Positions 1 through 8,176 of a DNA stretch of 64,000 nucleotides are shown here, in pieces (the first letter of the stretch is position 1; each line of letters begins with the position of its first letter). Both the position numbers and the translations under genes were made by a program. The DNA is from JAMXLO01 sp963696645 (GTDB lineage Bacteria; Pseudomonadota; Alphaproteobacteria; Acetobacterales; Acetobacteraceae). A model generated the notes under the pieces. That model did not search any database, was not told the origin of the DNA, and saw only the letters and a list, made by a program, of their open reading frames with translations. The stretch covers positions 744,001 to 808,000 of the forward strand of contig CAVOKY010000007.1 of the NCBI GenBank assembly GCA_963696645.1, read 5' to 3'.

Positions 1-1672
1 GCGTCTGCTTGGCGTTCGGGTTCTTGATCGCCTGCGCCTCATCCAGGATGATGAAGCACCATTCGGTTTCCGCCAGCGCCGGCATGCGCAACAACGACCC
101 GTAGCTGGTGATTGCCAGGTCGAGTTCCGCCGCCCGTGCCGGCGTGAATTGCCTGATCTGTTCCGCGGTCATCGCCGATGGATGCACGATCGCGGCATTC
201 AGTTCGGGCGCGAATTTTTCGATCTCCGCCGCCCAGTTCGCCAGCAACGACGCAGGCGCCACCAGCAGACTTGGCCGTTTGACCACCCCATGCCGCTTCT
301 GTGCCAGCAGCAGTGCCAGCACCTGGATGGTCTTGCCCAGGCCCATGTCGTCGGCCAGGCAGGCACCGAGGCCGAGGCCGGACAGCAGATGCAGCCATTG
401 CACACCGGCGCGCTGATACGGCCGCAATATCCCGTGCAACGCCGGACCGGCATCCACGCCCGCACCATCCGGCCCGCGCAGCTTTTGCAGTGTTTCCGCC
501 AGCCACGGCCCAGCCGTCACGCTCGCCCAATCGGCGACCGCGACATCCGACGCATCATCCGCAACCGCCGCGCCCGATAGCATCCGCATCGCCTCGGCGA
601 ACGTCAGGCCATCCCGCTCAGCCAGCCTCTCGGCGTCGTGGAACTGCTGCATCGCGCGTTGCAGTCGCTCGCGATCGACCTCGACCCATTGTCCGCGCAG
701 CAGCACCAGCGAGTCGGTGCCCGCAAGCAACGTCGCGATTTCCCGTTCGCTCAGCGTTTTGCCATCGAGCGTAACCGCCATGCGGAAATCCAGCACGCCT
801 TCCAGGCCGAGCGCCGACGGCGCGCGTGTCCCGACCGTTCCGGTCACCTTCGGCCGCGCCGGCCGGTTCGCACGCCACGACGACGGCATGCGCACCACGA
901 CGCCGGCACTTTCCAAATCGGGCGTGCTTGCCAGCAGCCGTGAGGCTTCCGCGGGAGTCCAGCGCAACGGATGAAAGATCTCGCCGGCCTCGATGATCGG
1001 CCTGAGCCATGTGCATGTCTCGGCAGCGCGCTGCACCGGCACCAGCAGCGACAGCAGCTTCGGCCGGTTCGCCGCGCCCGCGTACTCCCGCAGCGCCTGG
1101 CCGAGCGGCAGATGCTGCGCCTTGGCCTGTGCCGAGAGCCGCGTCGTATAGGTCGCCATGAAGGCAAACGGCGCATCCTCGTCGCGGCGGTTCTCGGCCA
1201 GGTTGAAGTGCACCCGCCCGACCAGGTTCCACGCGGGATTGCTTACCTTCAGGAAGCTCTGCAGGTCCGTCTTCGCCGCGCTCAGCGACTGCGTCAGCGC
1301 CGCCGCGATGCCCTGCCACAGCGTGCGCAGCGCGTCGGTCGTCAGATATTCGGCGCCCGCCATCATCGGCGCGGTCAGCACGAGAGTTGCCAGCTCCGCC
1401 TCGTTCGGCGCGGCGATCTCCGGCACATCGCCGGACGATTGCAGACAGACAGCCGCCACATAGCGCGCGGCAAATCCGCGCCACCATAGCAAGACCGGCG
1501 GGAGCGGCTGGCCTACCTCACCCGCGCCAAGTTGCAGCAGTCCATGGCCGGCACCGAGTCCGAACGCGTCGCTCAGCCGGCGAGCGATGCGGTCGTCGAG
1601 TTCCGGCGCATCGTCGGAATGCTCGAGGATGAGGTGCCCATGCGGGGTAAGGCGCAGACTCGGACGCGGCAT
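1..1672 (-). CDS. SNF2/SWI-type DEAD-box helicase, N-terminal part (runs off window)
   Basis: This is a Swi2/Snf2-family ATPase that acts on nucleic acid or nucleoprotein; only the first ~557 residues are in the window. The reading frame runs from an ATG at 1672 (MPRPSLRLTPHGHL) to the left edge. The first ~400 residues match the SNF2-associated N-terminal region found in bacterial SNF2 proteins. The ATPase core then begins with LRPYQRAGVQWLH. Walker A is in ADDMGLGKTIQ (about complement of 345-375), motif Ia in LLVAPASLLANW, and the DEAQ box in IILDEAQAIKNP at about 20-55. The helicase C-terminal half is missing because of the window edge, not a break. Annotators usually call such proteins DEAD/DEAH box helicase. 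No partner gene is visible, so the target pathway is unknown. Confidence 0.88.
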   Translation of the reverse strand, partial: MPRPSLRLTPHGHLILEHSDDAPELDDRIARRLSDAFGLGAGHGLLQLGAGEVGQPLPPVLLWWRGFAARYVAAVCLQSSGDVPEIAAPNEAELATLVLTAPMMAGAEYLTTDALRTLWQGIAAALTQSLSAAKTDLQSFLKVSNPAWNLVGRVHFNLAENRRDEDAPFAFMATYTTRLSAQAKAQHLPLGQALREYAGAANRPKLLSLLVPVQRAAETCTWLRPIIEAGEIFHPLRWTPAEASRLLASTPDLESAGVVVRMPSSWRANRPARPKVTGTVGTRAPSALGLEGVLDFRMAVTLDGKTLSEREIATLLAGTDSLVLLRGQWVEVDRERLQRAMQQFHDAERLAERDGLTFAEAMRMLSGAAVADDASDVAVADWASVTAGPWLAETLQKLRGPDGAGVDAGPALHGILRPYQRAGVQWLHLLSGLGLGACLADDMGLGKTIQVLALLLAQKRHGVVKRPSLLVAPASLLANWAAEIEKFAPELNAAIVHPSAMTAEQIRQFTPARAAELDLAITSYGSLLRMPALAETEWCFIILDEAQAIKNPNAKQT

Positions 1673-2073
1673 CCATGAAGTACGCTGGATCGCCGCACGC
1701 TGGTCAAGCGCAGGCGCCGTCTCATTCTCTGAGCCGGTGGTCGGTCGGGGCAAGTTCGGCGTTATAATCTTGACGTCTGACAAAACCCATCAGCATTTAT
1801 CTAGAATCGCGGAGACGGGATTCAATATTAGATGCCGTTCCGCATCTTCCTGTATAAATCGATCTGCCAGCCGCAACAGGCATTGATCGATAGTGGCGGC
1901 AGTATTAGACAGCATGGCATGCGAGTTGGGTTGCAAACGCCGCAGAACGTGGCATCCGCGCCACAAACCGGGGCAACTTCTCAGGCCGAGGCGGAAGCCG
2001 TTGATAGATGGTTGCATTTCGAATCCAGTCATCAACGGCAACCACAACAGCGGGATTTGGGGAGCCGAAGCAG
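1673..2073. other. Intergenic stretch, no gene recognised
   Basis: About 400 bases between the SNF2 helicase start and a small plus-strand ORF. Open frames exist on both strands, but none resembles a known family or has a convincing start. The stretch presumably holds the promoter of the leftward helicase gene; I see no clear -35/-10 pair. Confidence 0.4.
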
Positions 2074-2277
2074 ATGGGTCAACATGATCCCGTACTCGCG
2101 CGGGCAATCGAAAACGTCCGCATGCGTTATTCTGTAGAGCGTTGGTTGGTATTGACGCCGACCGAGCAAACCCAGGCGATCTACGCCGAGCTCCGCCGCC
2201 TTGATCTGGCACGCCTGAAGGCGGCCGTCTCTCAGACCGGACGGAAAGAAAAACGGCCGACCTACGAAGTAGCCTGA
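2074..2277 (+). CDS. Small hypothetical protein
   Basis: A 67-residue protein starting MGQHDPVLARAIENV. I prefer this ATG because GGAG lies about 9 bases upstream, although the frame is open further 5'. The middle (LTPTEQTQAIYAELRRLD) looks like a real helical segment. The C-terminus is basic (GRKEKRP). No family recognised. It lies immediately next to an IS21 transposase remnant on the other strand, so it may be part of an old insertion region. Function unknown. Confidence 0.45.
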   Translation: MGQHDPVLARAIENVRMRYSVERWLVLTPTEQTQAIYAELRRLDLARLKAAVSQTGRKEKRPTYEVA

Positions 2278-2319
2278 CCAGCCGATCCGGCGTTCGCCGT
2301 CGCGAACAGCGCCGCGTGG

Positions 2320-2535
2320 CGCCATCTGCAGGAAGCGGCGATTGTATTGCCGATCCTTGCCGATGAAGATCGTCTCGGCCGCCGTCTTCATGTTGTCGTA
2401 GATGCCGCGCGTGCAGGCGCCCTTGAACAGCGCGAAGGCGCGCTCGTGGGCGTCGAAAACCATCTCCTGCGTCTCGCGCGGACAGGCGTGGACGAATATC
2501 ATGCGGCTATGACACAGTCGGACACGCGTGACTGC
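2320..2535 (-). pseudogene. IS21-family istA transposase fragment
   Basis: About 70 codons in one minus-strand frame read RVRLCHSRMIFVHACPRE, then QEMVFDAHERAFALFKGAC, then GIYDNMKTAAETIF and GKDRQYNRRFLQM. This is the internal block of IstA transposases of the IS21 family. Neither flank continues the IstA sequence and no istB is present, so it is a scrap of a once complete element. The long open frame that contains it is otherwise a shadow of neighbouring genes. Confidence 0.8.
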
Positions 2536-2566
2536 CGTAGGCACGAAATCACCGCCATGCATCCTT

Positions 2567-3061
2567 TCACTTGGCGGCCGGCTGACCCGCATGCGATAGC
2601 GCAGCCTCGATGATCTGCACGGCTCGCACCCGGTCGCCCTGTCCCAGTGCCCGCAATGCCTGTTCGATCTCGCCGACCAGCGGATCCTGGATCCGCACAT
2701 CGGTCTTGAACAGCGGCACCGAACGGTCGAGCGCCCTTGTCTCCGCCATCTCCAACGCCTGTTGCGCCTCGCCGGTATGGTCGAGCACCAGTGCGGCGCG
2801 CGCCGCCAGCAGATAGTCACGCGGCGAGGCGTTTTCTCCGATCGCCGGTGAAGGCAGGTTCGGTGCCAGCGCCGACTTGGTATCTTCCGGTACGATATTG
2901 CCGGCCTTGTCCGACAGCGGCAGCGATGAACCGGTGCCGATATCGTTGCCTGGCCGTGCGCCGGTATCCGGATCGGCGCCGTGCGGCACGGACTGCAACA
3001 ATGCAGGTGGCGCCGGCTGGGCAACCGCAGCCGACGTCAGGTACGACAGCCACCAACTCAA
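2567..3061 (-). CDS. Hypothetical exported helical protein
   Basis: The frame encodes about 164 residues: an alanine/proline-rich exported N-terminus (SYLTSAAVAQPAPP), a linker, and a helical domain from about residue 80 (RDYLLAARAALVLDHTGEA, then ALDRSVPLFKTDVRI). It resembles small periplasmic hypothetical proteins of Acetobacteraceae. The start is unsatisfactory: the only in-frame start is TTG at 3061, while the overlapping frame just upstream offers MRAMRILLELVA. Joining the two by removing one base near 3040 would give a textbook signal peptide, so the 5' end may carry a single-base insertion. Function unknown. Confidence 0.6.
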   Translation of the reverse strand: MSWWLSYLTSAAVAQPAPPALLQSVPHGADPDTGARPGNDIGTGSSLPLSDKAGNIVPEDTKSALAPNLPSPAIGENASPRDYLLAARAALVLDHTGEAQQALEMAETRALDRSVPLFKTDVRIQDPLVGEIEQALRALGQGDRVRAVQIIEAALSHAGQPAAK

Positions 3062-3382
3062 GCAATATTCGCATTGCCCTCATGTTCACGCCTCGCCGTT
3101 GATCGACCGATTCGCCGGCACAGTCGCGCAGCGCCACTGCGATCGCCCGTCTTCTCCGTCAGTGCAAAGAGTGCGGCAACCCCCCGCTTTCCCAACCCCC
3201 GCCTTTCCCCGTCACCGCCAAGACCTCAGCACCACGGCAATCCCCGCCGCCCCCCTGTCATTGCGAGGAGCGCAGCGACGAAGCAATCCCCCACCCATTG
3301 GGTCGCCGCCGCTCCCACACCTCCCAACCGCCATCCCACATAACACTTGACAGTTATCACCCATAACGCCATACACGCCGCC
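3062..3382. other. Intergenic region with dispersed repeat
   Basis: This 320-base stretch lies between divergent hypothetical genes. It is pyrimidine-rich on the plus strand and contains the dispersed repeat listed at 3256-3289. No gene recognised. Confidence 0.5.
3256..3289. repeat. Dispersed 'TCATTGCGAGGAGCGCAGC' intergenic repeat
   Basis: The 34-base sequence TGTCATTGCGAGGAGCGCAG... ending GACGAAGCAATCC is a repeat I recognise from intergenic regions of many alphaproteobacteria and other bacteria. The two ends are imperfectly complementary (ATTGC...GCAAT), so it can fold. One copy seen in this window. Confidence 0.65.
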
Positions 3383-4105
3383 ATGGACAGCTTCCCCAAC
3401 CACCCCCTCGACCTCTCCCTGCAACTCCCCAGGGACACATTCCACCAGGTCATCCACACCCTGTGTGCCGCGCTGCCGCCCCCGGTCAGCGACTCCCCCG
3501 AGGACCTGATCCGCCGCGACAACGACGCCATCGCCCGCGTCGCGTCCATGCTGCCGGCCAACGCCGATGAGGCCCACCTCGCCGTGCAGTGCATCGCAGC
3601 CCAAGCCCAGGCCACCGACTGCATCCGCCTGGCCCGCCGCCACGACATCGACACCGCGATGGTGCTGCAATGCAACACCCTGTCCCTCGCCATGATGCGC
3701 CAGGCCTCCGCCGCCCGTCGCCTGCTGCTGCGTGTCCAGGCGATCCGCCAGAAGCGGGAGGCCAACAACGCCACGCTCGATCAGGCCGCCTGGACCGAGC
3801 ATGCCGCCATGGGCCTGATGGCCAGCGCGCTGGGCCGCACCCCGCCCGCGCCGATCGCCCAGCCTGCACCGCCCGAGCCGCCACCATCATCGGACGCCGA
3901 ACCAATCGCCGACCTGGCCGCCGAGGCCGAGCAGTACGCCATCATCCACCCCCGCCGCGCCGCCTTGATCCGCGCCGCCGGCGGCCTGCCGGCCAACTGC
4001 GACTTCGGCCCACCGCCGCCCGACCTGCTGCCCCTCATCGCCCACGGCACCTCCGCGCACCTCCGCGCCCTCGACGATCCGGCGAAAGCCACCGCCGCAA
4101 CCTGA
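3383..4105 (+). CDS. Hypothetical protein
   Basis: A 240-residue protein from the ATG at 3383 (MDSFPNHPLDLSLQLP); a TTG at 3347 in the same frame is less likely. The body is helical and rich in Ala and Arg (IARVASMLPANADEAHLAVQ, then AARRLLLRVQAIRQKREAN), followed by a Pro-rich hinge (QPAPPEPPPSSD) and a C-terminal helix (EAEQYAIIHPRRAALIRAAG). Such proteins occur as uncharacterised families in Acetobacteraceae. No catalytic motif, signal peptide or membrane segment is visible. Function unknown. Confidence 0.7.
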   Translation: MDSFPNHPLDLSLQLPRDTFHQVIHTLCAALPPPVSDSPEDLIRRDNDAIARVASMLPANADEAHLAVQCIAAQAQATDCIRLARRHDIDTAMVLQCNTLSLAMMRQASAARRLLLRVQAIRQKREANNATLDQAAWTEHAAMGLMASALGRTPPAPIAQPAPPEPPPSSDAEPIADLAAEAEQYAIIHPRRAALIRAAGGLPANCDFGPPPPDLLPLIAHGTSAHLRALDDPAKATAAT

Positions 4106-4310
4106 CACGCCCGCCCCATGTCATGCCGACGCAGGCCGGCCAAACCGCACCAGCACGGCGCAAGCAAGCAAGTATTCGGCACAGATTACACAGGTCAAGC
4201 AGAGGAATGCACAGAAAGCAAAAGGCACTGCGCGCGGAGCGCAAATAACCAATCCTTATCGGTGAAATCCCTGATTTAATCTGTGTAATATGTGAAAGAG
4301 GCCTACTTTC
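4106..4310. repeat. Intergenic region with imperfect inverted repeat
   Basis: CACAGATTACACAG at about 4178 and CTGTGTAATATGTG at about 4281 form an imperfect inverted pair. The stretch between them includes CACAGAAAGCAAAAGGC. It resembles the common 'cacagattacacag' intergenic repeat. No gene seen. Confidence 0.5.
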
Positions 4311-4706
4311 TTACTTGACGCCCGTTTCGCCAGCACCCCCAAAAGCTCTCCATCGCCGATGAGTCGCCGATGTCTGCCGCACTGGCAGCAAGCCCAGCCC
4401 GTGCTGGCCCGCGGGCCATGCCCCACACTCGATCCAGATGGCATCCGCGATGGCAAATTCGCCGCGCCGTTCATCCCTGCTCCGGTCTGCGCGCACCAAC
4501 CATGCATCGGCGGCTGCAATGCCTGCTTGGACCTCTTCCAACCGCCCCCTCCCCCACACCTCTGTCTCATCACGCGGGCAACCAGACGCAGGTGAGAACC
4601 GAGACCGGCCCTCCCCTGCCAGCACCCGCCAAGCCTCGCGTTCTGCCGATGTGTCCGCATACACTGGCAGTCCCAACGCAAAGGCCATGGCAATGCCCAC
4701 GAACAC
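4311..4706 (-). CDS. Possible small exported protein
   Basis: 131 codons beginning MFVGIAMAFALGLPVYADTS, which looks like a signal peptide with cleavage after VYA. The rest (AEREAWRVLAGEGRSRF, later EEVQAGIAAADAWLVR) has no recognised family. Its start overlaps the possible start of the divergent gene at 4687, which is unusual. If that gene starts at its internal ATG at 4810, the conflict disappears. Real but unknown, or a chance frame; I lean slightly to chance. Confidence 0.35.
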   Translation of the reverse strand: MFVGIAMAFALGLPVYADTSAEREAWRVLAGEGRSRFSPASGCPRDETEVWGRGRLEEVQAGIAAADAWLVRADRSRDERRGEFAIADAIWIECGAWPAGQHGLGLLPVRQTSATHRRWRAFGGAGETGVK

Positions 4707-5340
4707 CTACATCAGACCGACCGCTTCCATCCCGCCGCCAAATCCGCCCCTCCCCATCCCGCAGCCGGCGATCGCGCCATTGCTGCCTCCGGTGCATGTG
4801 GTCGATCTGATGACCACCGCCGGATCGGCGGCGTTCGGCGCGCGCTGGAAGGCACACGAGGCAAAGCTCGTCGAGTGCCCGGCACTGTCCGACGCCATGC
4901 ACGAATATCGCACCACCTACGACGTCGACCCGCACGCCGAGCTCAGCGGCTTCGACGATTCGGATTGGCAGGAGGTCGCCTCGACCGACCTTGGTGCGCG
5001 GCGCGGCGGCGGCATGGTATCGTTCGTCTGGTTCCGCACCACACTGACGATACCCGCCTCTGTTGCAAACTTCGCCACCGCCGGCGCGAAAGCTGTACTG
5101 ACGGTGAACGTCGACGACTACGCCGAGATCTGGGTCAACGGCGCGCTGCCGCGTGCGGCGGGACGGCCCAGCCCCGCAACGATCCAAGGGTTCAACATGC
5201 CCAATCGCCTGGTACTGTGCGATGTCGTCGCCCCAGGCGAGCGGTTCGAGATCGCGGTGTTCGCCATCAATGGGCCGATCTCGGCGGCACCGGCAAATTT
5301 CCTGTGGTTCCGCGAGGCCAAGGTCGAATTCTTCCGGTAG
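4687..5340 (+). CDS. Gluconolactonase-type N-terminal jelly-roll (galactose-binding-like) protein
   Basis: About 217 residues. After a Pro-rich leader, the body (HVVDLMTTAGSAAFGARWK, then FDDSDWQEVASTDLG, SFVWFRTTLTIPASV, DDYAEIWVNGALPR, ERFEIAVFAINGPIS) matches the beta-sandwich domain that precedes the SMP-30 lactonase domain in some gluconolactonase-family proteins. Such folds usually bind sugars. Here the lactonase propeller is absent and the gene ends right after the sandwich domain. Two adjacent ATGs (4687, 4693) or an internal one at 4810 could be the start; no strong ribosome site distinguishes them. No signal peptide seen. Confidence 0.7.
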   Translation: MAMPTNTYIRPTASIPPPNPPLPIPQPAIAPLLPPVHVVDLMTTAGSAAFGARWKAHEAKLVECPALSDAMHEYRTTYDVDPHAELSGFDDSDWQEVASTDLGARRGGGMVSFVWFRTTLTIPASVANFATAGAKAVLTVNVDDYAEIWVNGALPRAAGRPSPATIQGFNMPNRLVLCDVVAPGERFEIAVFAINGPISAAPANFLWFREAKVEFFR

Positions 5341-5456
5341 TCTTCACCGCACCGCAGCGAGTGAATTTGCCCGGCAGCCTCGCGGCAGGGTTTGCGGCGT
5401 CGCATCGCCGTGCCATATGCCATCATGCTGCGCCGCAACAAAGCTGGAGACCAGGA

Positions 5457-6101
5457 ATGCCGCTGAGCCCGCCACAGGAGCGCGAATTGCTGCATTCGCG
5501 CGACATCGTCCTGCGCGGCTATCGCCGAACCGATGGGCTGTACGACATCGAGGCGCAGCTTACCGACACCAAGAGCTACGGGTCGGCCAACCGGGATCGC
5601 GGTTTCATCGAGGCCGGCGAACCGGTGCACGGCATGTGGCTCCGCCTGACGGTGGACGATGAGCGGTGCATCATCGCCTGCGAGGCGTCCAGCGATTACA
5701 CCCCCTATGCCATCTGCCCGACCGCCACGCCGAATTTCTCGCGACTTGCCGGCCTGCGCATCAAGCCCGGATTTTTGAAGGAGGCGGCAAGGCGGGTCGG
5801 TGGCACCGCCGGCTGCACGCATCTGCGTGAATTGCTCCAGCAGATGGCGACCACCGCCTACCAGACAATCGATCCGGCACGCGCCCGGCGCGAGGCTGCG
5901 GCAGCCGGCGAAGTCGATCAGCCGGGCAGCGATCGGCTCGACGTGCGGATCGCCGCCAAGATGGGCGGCGTGCCAGCCATTCTGAACACCTGCATCGCCT
6001 ACGGCACCGACAGCCCGGTGGTGCAACGGCGTTGGCCGCATCTGTACGCCGGATCGGCGAGAGACACCGCGCCGGCCGCGATAGACGAACCCGGCGACTA
6101 G
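5457..6101 (+). CDS. DUF2889 domain protein
   Basis: A 214-residue protein starting MPLSPPQERELLHSRDIVL, with GGAGA just upstream. The segment VLRGYRRTDGLYDIEAQL followed by TDTKSYG is the hallmark of DUF2889, a cytosolic family of unknown role common in Proteobacteria. A Cys/His-containing stretch (GGTAGCTHLRELLQQMATTA) near residue 120 is the other conserved block. Its stop codon overlaps the stop of the convergent ribbon-helix-helix gene (CTAG), so the two genes share their terminus. Confidence 0.85.
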   Translation: MPLSPPQERELLHSRDIVLRGYRRTDGLYDIEAQLTDTKSYGSANRDRGFIEAGEPVHGMWLRLTVDDERCIIACEASSDYTPYAICPTATPNFSRLAGLRIKPGFLKEAARRVGGTAGCTHLRELLQQMATTAYQTIDPARARREAAAAGEVDQPGSDRLDVRIAAKMGGVPAILNTCIAYGTDSPVVQRRWPHLYAGSARDTAPAAIDEPGD

Positions 6102-6421
6102 GCGGCCTGCTGCCGGTAGCGCTCCGACTGCACGCGATCCAATACGCCGTGATTGACTGCCTCGTGGCCGGATTCGCTGGCTGCCGATCGGAAATATTGC
6201 ATCACGAATACCCGCACCGAACTGGTGCGGCCTCCGCTGGCGCCCTCCGCCTCGATCTGGCGAACCAGGTGGCTGACATCCTGGTGCTCACGCTGACAGA
6301 TCTCCATCAGCGCGTCCCATAACTCGGGCTCCAGTCGCATGCTGGTCCGGCCGCGCCCTGCGACGACGTTGCGATTGATCAAACGACTGCCCGGCACCGC
6401 TGCCCCCCTGTCTGGTCTCAC
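6098..6421 (-). CDS. Ribbon-helix-helix domain protein
   Basis: 107 residues from a GTG at 6421. The core LINRNVVAGRGRTSMRLEP followed by ELWDALMEICQRE matches the RHH_4 family: a beta-strand (RTSMRLE) that would lie in the DNA groove, then two helices. The C-terminal part (SSVRVFVMQYFRSAA) is also typical of this alphaproteobacterial family. Probably a small DNA-binding protein; the target is unknown. It ends on top of the DUF2889 stop codon. Confidence 0.8.
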   Translation of the reverse strand: MRPDRGAAVPGSRLINRNVVAGRGRTSMRLEPELWDALMEICQREHQDVSHLVRQIEAEGASGGRTSSVRVFVMQYFRSAASESGHEAVNHGVLDRVQSERYRQQAA

Positions 6422-6473
6422 CGACAGAAGACCATGATCGTCCTAAGAAATGGTTGTCGGCCGGGCGGTTTGT

Positions 6474-6938
6474 TCAGATCGGCAGCGGTGCCGCCTTCAG
6501 ACGCTCCATGGAAAACCGGCTGGTAACGTTGCGCAGCGGCACGGCAGCGATCAGCCGGCGGTAGAATTCGTCGTAGGCGGCGATATCCGGCACGACCACG
6601 TGCAACAGGTAGTCGACATCGCCGCTCATCCGCCAGGCATCGACAATCTCCGGCATGCCACCCACCACCTCGGCGAAGCGCCGCAGCCAGTTGCTGGAGT
6701 GATCGGCAGTCTCGACCGCGACGAACACCGATACCGGAAGACCGATCTTGACCGGGTCGATCGTCGCCACCCGACCGAGGATAACCCCGTCCTGCTCCAT
6801 GCGGCGAATGCGCTTCCAGCAAGGCGTGGCGGTCAGGCCGACCTTGCTGGCCATGTCGGCCAGCGAAAGCGAGGCATCGGCGGCGAGCAGTCGCAGGATC
6901 TCGCGATCTACCCGGTCCAGGCCCTTATCTGCGGCCAT
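6474..6938 (-). CDS. Lrp/AsnC family transcriptional regulator
   Basis: 154 residues from the ATG at 6938, which has AGGAGGCACAGG just upstream; the open frame extends further but without a ribosome site. An N-terminal winged helix-turn-helix (LDRVDREILRLLAADASLS, then GLTATPCWKRIRRMEQDGVI) is followed by an AsnC/RAM ligand domain (VSVFVAVETADHSSNWLRRF, then GDVDYLLHVVVPDIAAYDEF). These proteins form oligomers that sense amino acids and regulate metabolism or transport genes. No adjacent target operon is obvious. Confidence 0.93.
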   Translation of the reverse strand: MAADKGLDRVDREILRLLAADASLSLADMASKVGLTATPCWKRIRRMEQDGVILGRVATIDPVKIGLPVSVFVAVETADHSSNWLRRFAEVVGGMPEIVDAWRMSGDVDYLLHVVVPDIAAYDEFYRRLIAAVPLRNVTSRFSMERLKAAPLPI

Positions 6939-7118
6939 CTCCTGTGCCTCCTGAAAGACGCACTTCGTTAGCAGAATCTTGCACAAGTATCGTCCCTAAC
7001 AGCACTACACAGAATAAAATTCTCACGGACGACCAACTCGGGATGCCGCCGGCCGCTGCCGGCGCGCGATCAATCCGCCGCGCCGGCGCAGTACGTGTCG
7101 TAAGCAGGGCGTCCGCTG

Positions 7119-7424
7119 CTACGCTGAATCGGCACCCTCCGCCGCCGCTTCCTCCGGCGTCCGCAGCACCAGCGACAGCGCGTGCATGCCGCCGGTGAAC
7201 TCCGCGGCCAGCGCCGCGTGCACCGCGCGTGAGCGGGCCACCCGGTTCATGCCGCGGAACGCCTCGGACACCAGCAGCACGCTGTAGTGGGTCTCGCCGC
7301 CCGGCTGCGCACCGGCGTGCCCGGCGTGACGCGCGCTGTCGTCCAGCACGCGGAGCTGCGTCGGCGAAAACGCGCTGGTCAGGACTGTCTCCAGCCTTGC
7401 AGCACGCGACTGCATTACCGACAT
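7119..7424 (-). CDS. bolA: BolA family protein
   Basis: About 101 residues from the ATG at 7424. The BolA signature is visible in GETHYSVLLVSEAFRGMNRV followed by ARSRAVHAALAAEF and a C-terminal MHALSLVLRTPEE. BolA proteins pair with monothiol glutaredoxins in iron-sulfur handling. The gene is divergent from the J-domain gene and upstream of cobS, an arrangement frequent in alphaproteobacteria. The C-terminal tail is Ala/Glu-rich. Confidence 0.9.
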   Translation of the reverse strand: MSVMQSRAARLETVLTSAFSPTQLRVLDDSARHAGHAGAQPGGETHYSVLLVSEAFRGMNRVARSRAVHAALAAEFTGGMHALSLVLRTPEEAAAEGADSA

Positions 7425-7492
7425 ATCCGCCACCTCCCCATCACCGCAAGTGCCAGTTGCCAAGCACCCGTCAAGCTGCCCATAACGGCACC

Positions 7493-8086
7493 ATGAGCCG
7501 TCGTATGCCCAGACCGAGGCACTTCGCACCCGACCCGGCCGCGCCCGGCCGGACCTGCGACTCGCCCGGCTGCACCGCCATGGGCGAATACCGCGCGCCG
7601 AAATCGCCGCGCAATCTCAGCGACTACTGGTGGTTCTGCCTGGAACATGTGCGGGCCTACAACTCGACCTGGGACTATTACAAGGGCATGTCGCCGGCCC
7701 AGATCGAGGCGCAGCTTCGCTCCGACACGTCCTGGCAGCGTCCATCCTGGCCACTCGGCCGGCTGGGCAGCGCGTCCGCCTGGGATGAGGAACTGGTGCG
7801 CGACCCGCTGCATCTGCTGGCCGCCGGCCGCGTCAAGCGCGGCACCAACCGCACGCCGCAGCAGGCGCCGCCTGAATTGCGCGAGCCGCTGGCGACGTTG
7901 GGGCTGTCCTGGCCGACCACGCTGGACATCGTGAAGACGCGCTACAAGGAACTCGCCAAGCGCCACCACCCGGACGCCAACGGCGGCGATCGGGCTGCCG
8001 AGGAACGCCTGAAGACGATCAACCTCGCCTATGCCGCGATACGCTCCCGCCTGGTCGCCGCGCCCGCCGTGGCGGCAGCGGGGTGA
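7493..8086 (+). CDS. J-domain (DnaJ-like) protein
   Basis: 197 residues from MSRRMPRPRHFAPDP. The N-terminal part has a conserved Cys pair (RTCDSPGCTAMGEYRAP) and YWWFCLEHVRAYNSTWDYYK. The J domain is at the C-terminus, with the catalytic HPD in YKELAKRHHPDANGGD. This architecture is a standard alphaproteobacterial J protein encoded just before cobS. It would stimulate DnaK ATPase for a client that may be linked to the cobaltochelatase; that link rests on gene order only. Confidence 0.92.
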   Translation: MSRRMPRPRHFAPDPAAPGRTCDSPGCTAMGEYRAPKSPRNLSDYWWFCLEHVRAYNSTWDYYKGMSPAQIEAQLRSDTSWQRPSWPLGRLGSASAWDEELVRDPLHLLAAGRVKRGTNRTPQQAPPELREPLATLGLSWPTTLDIVKTRYKELAKRHHPDANGGDRAAEERLKTINLAYAAIRSRLVAAPAVAAAG

Positions 8087-8176
8087 ACCGGACCCGCCGT
8101 TTTCCCACCCCCCGCACTTGCGCGCGCTTGTGCCGGGATTAGACTTTTCCAGGACTCAGACAGGACACACTGGCCG

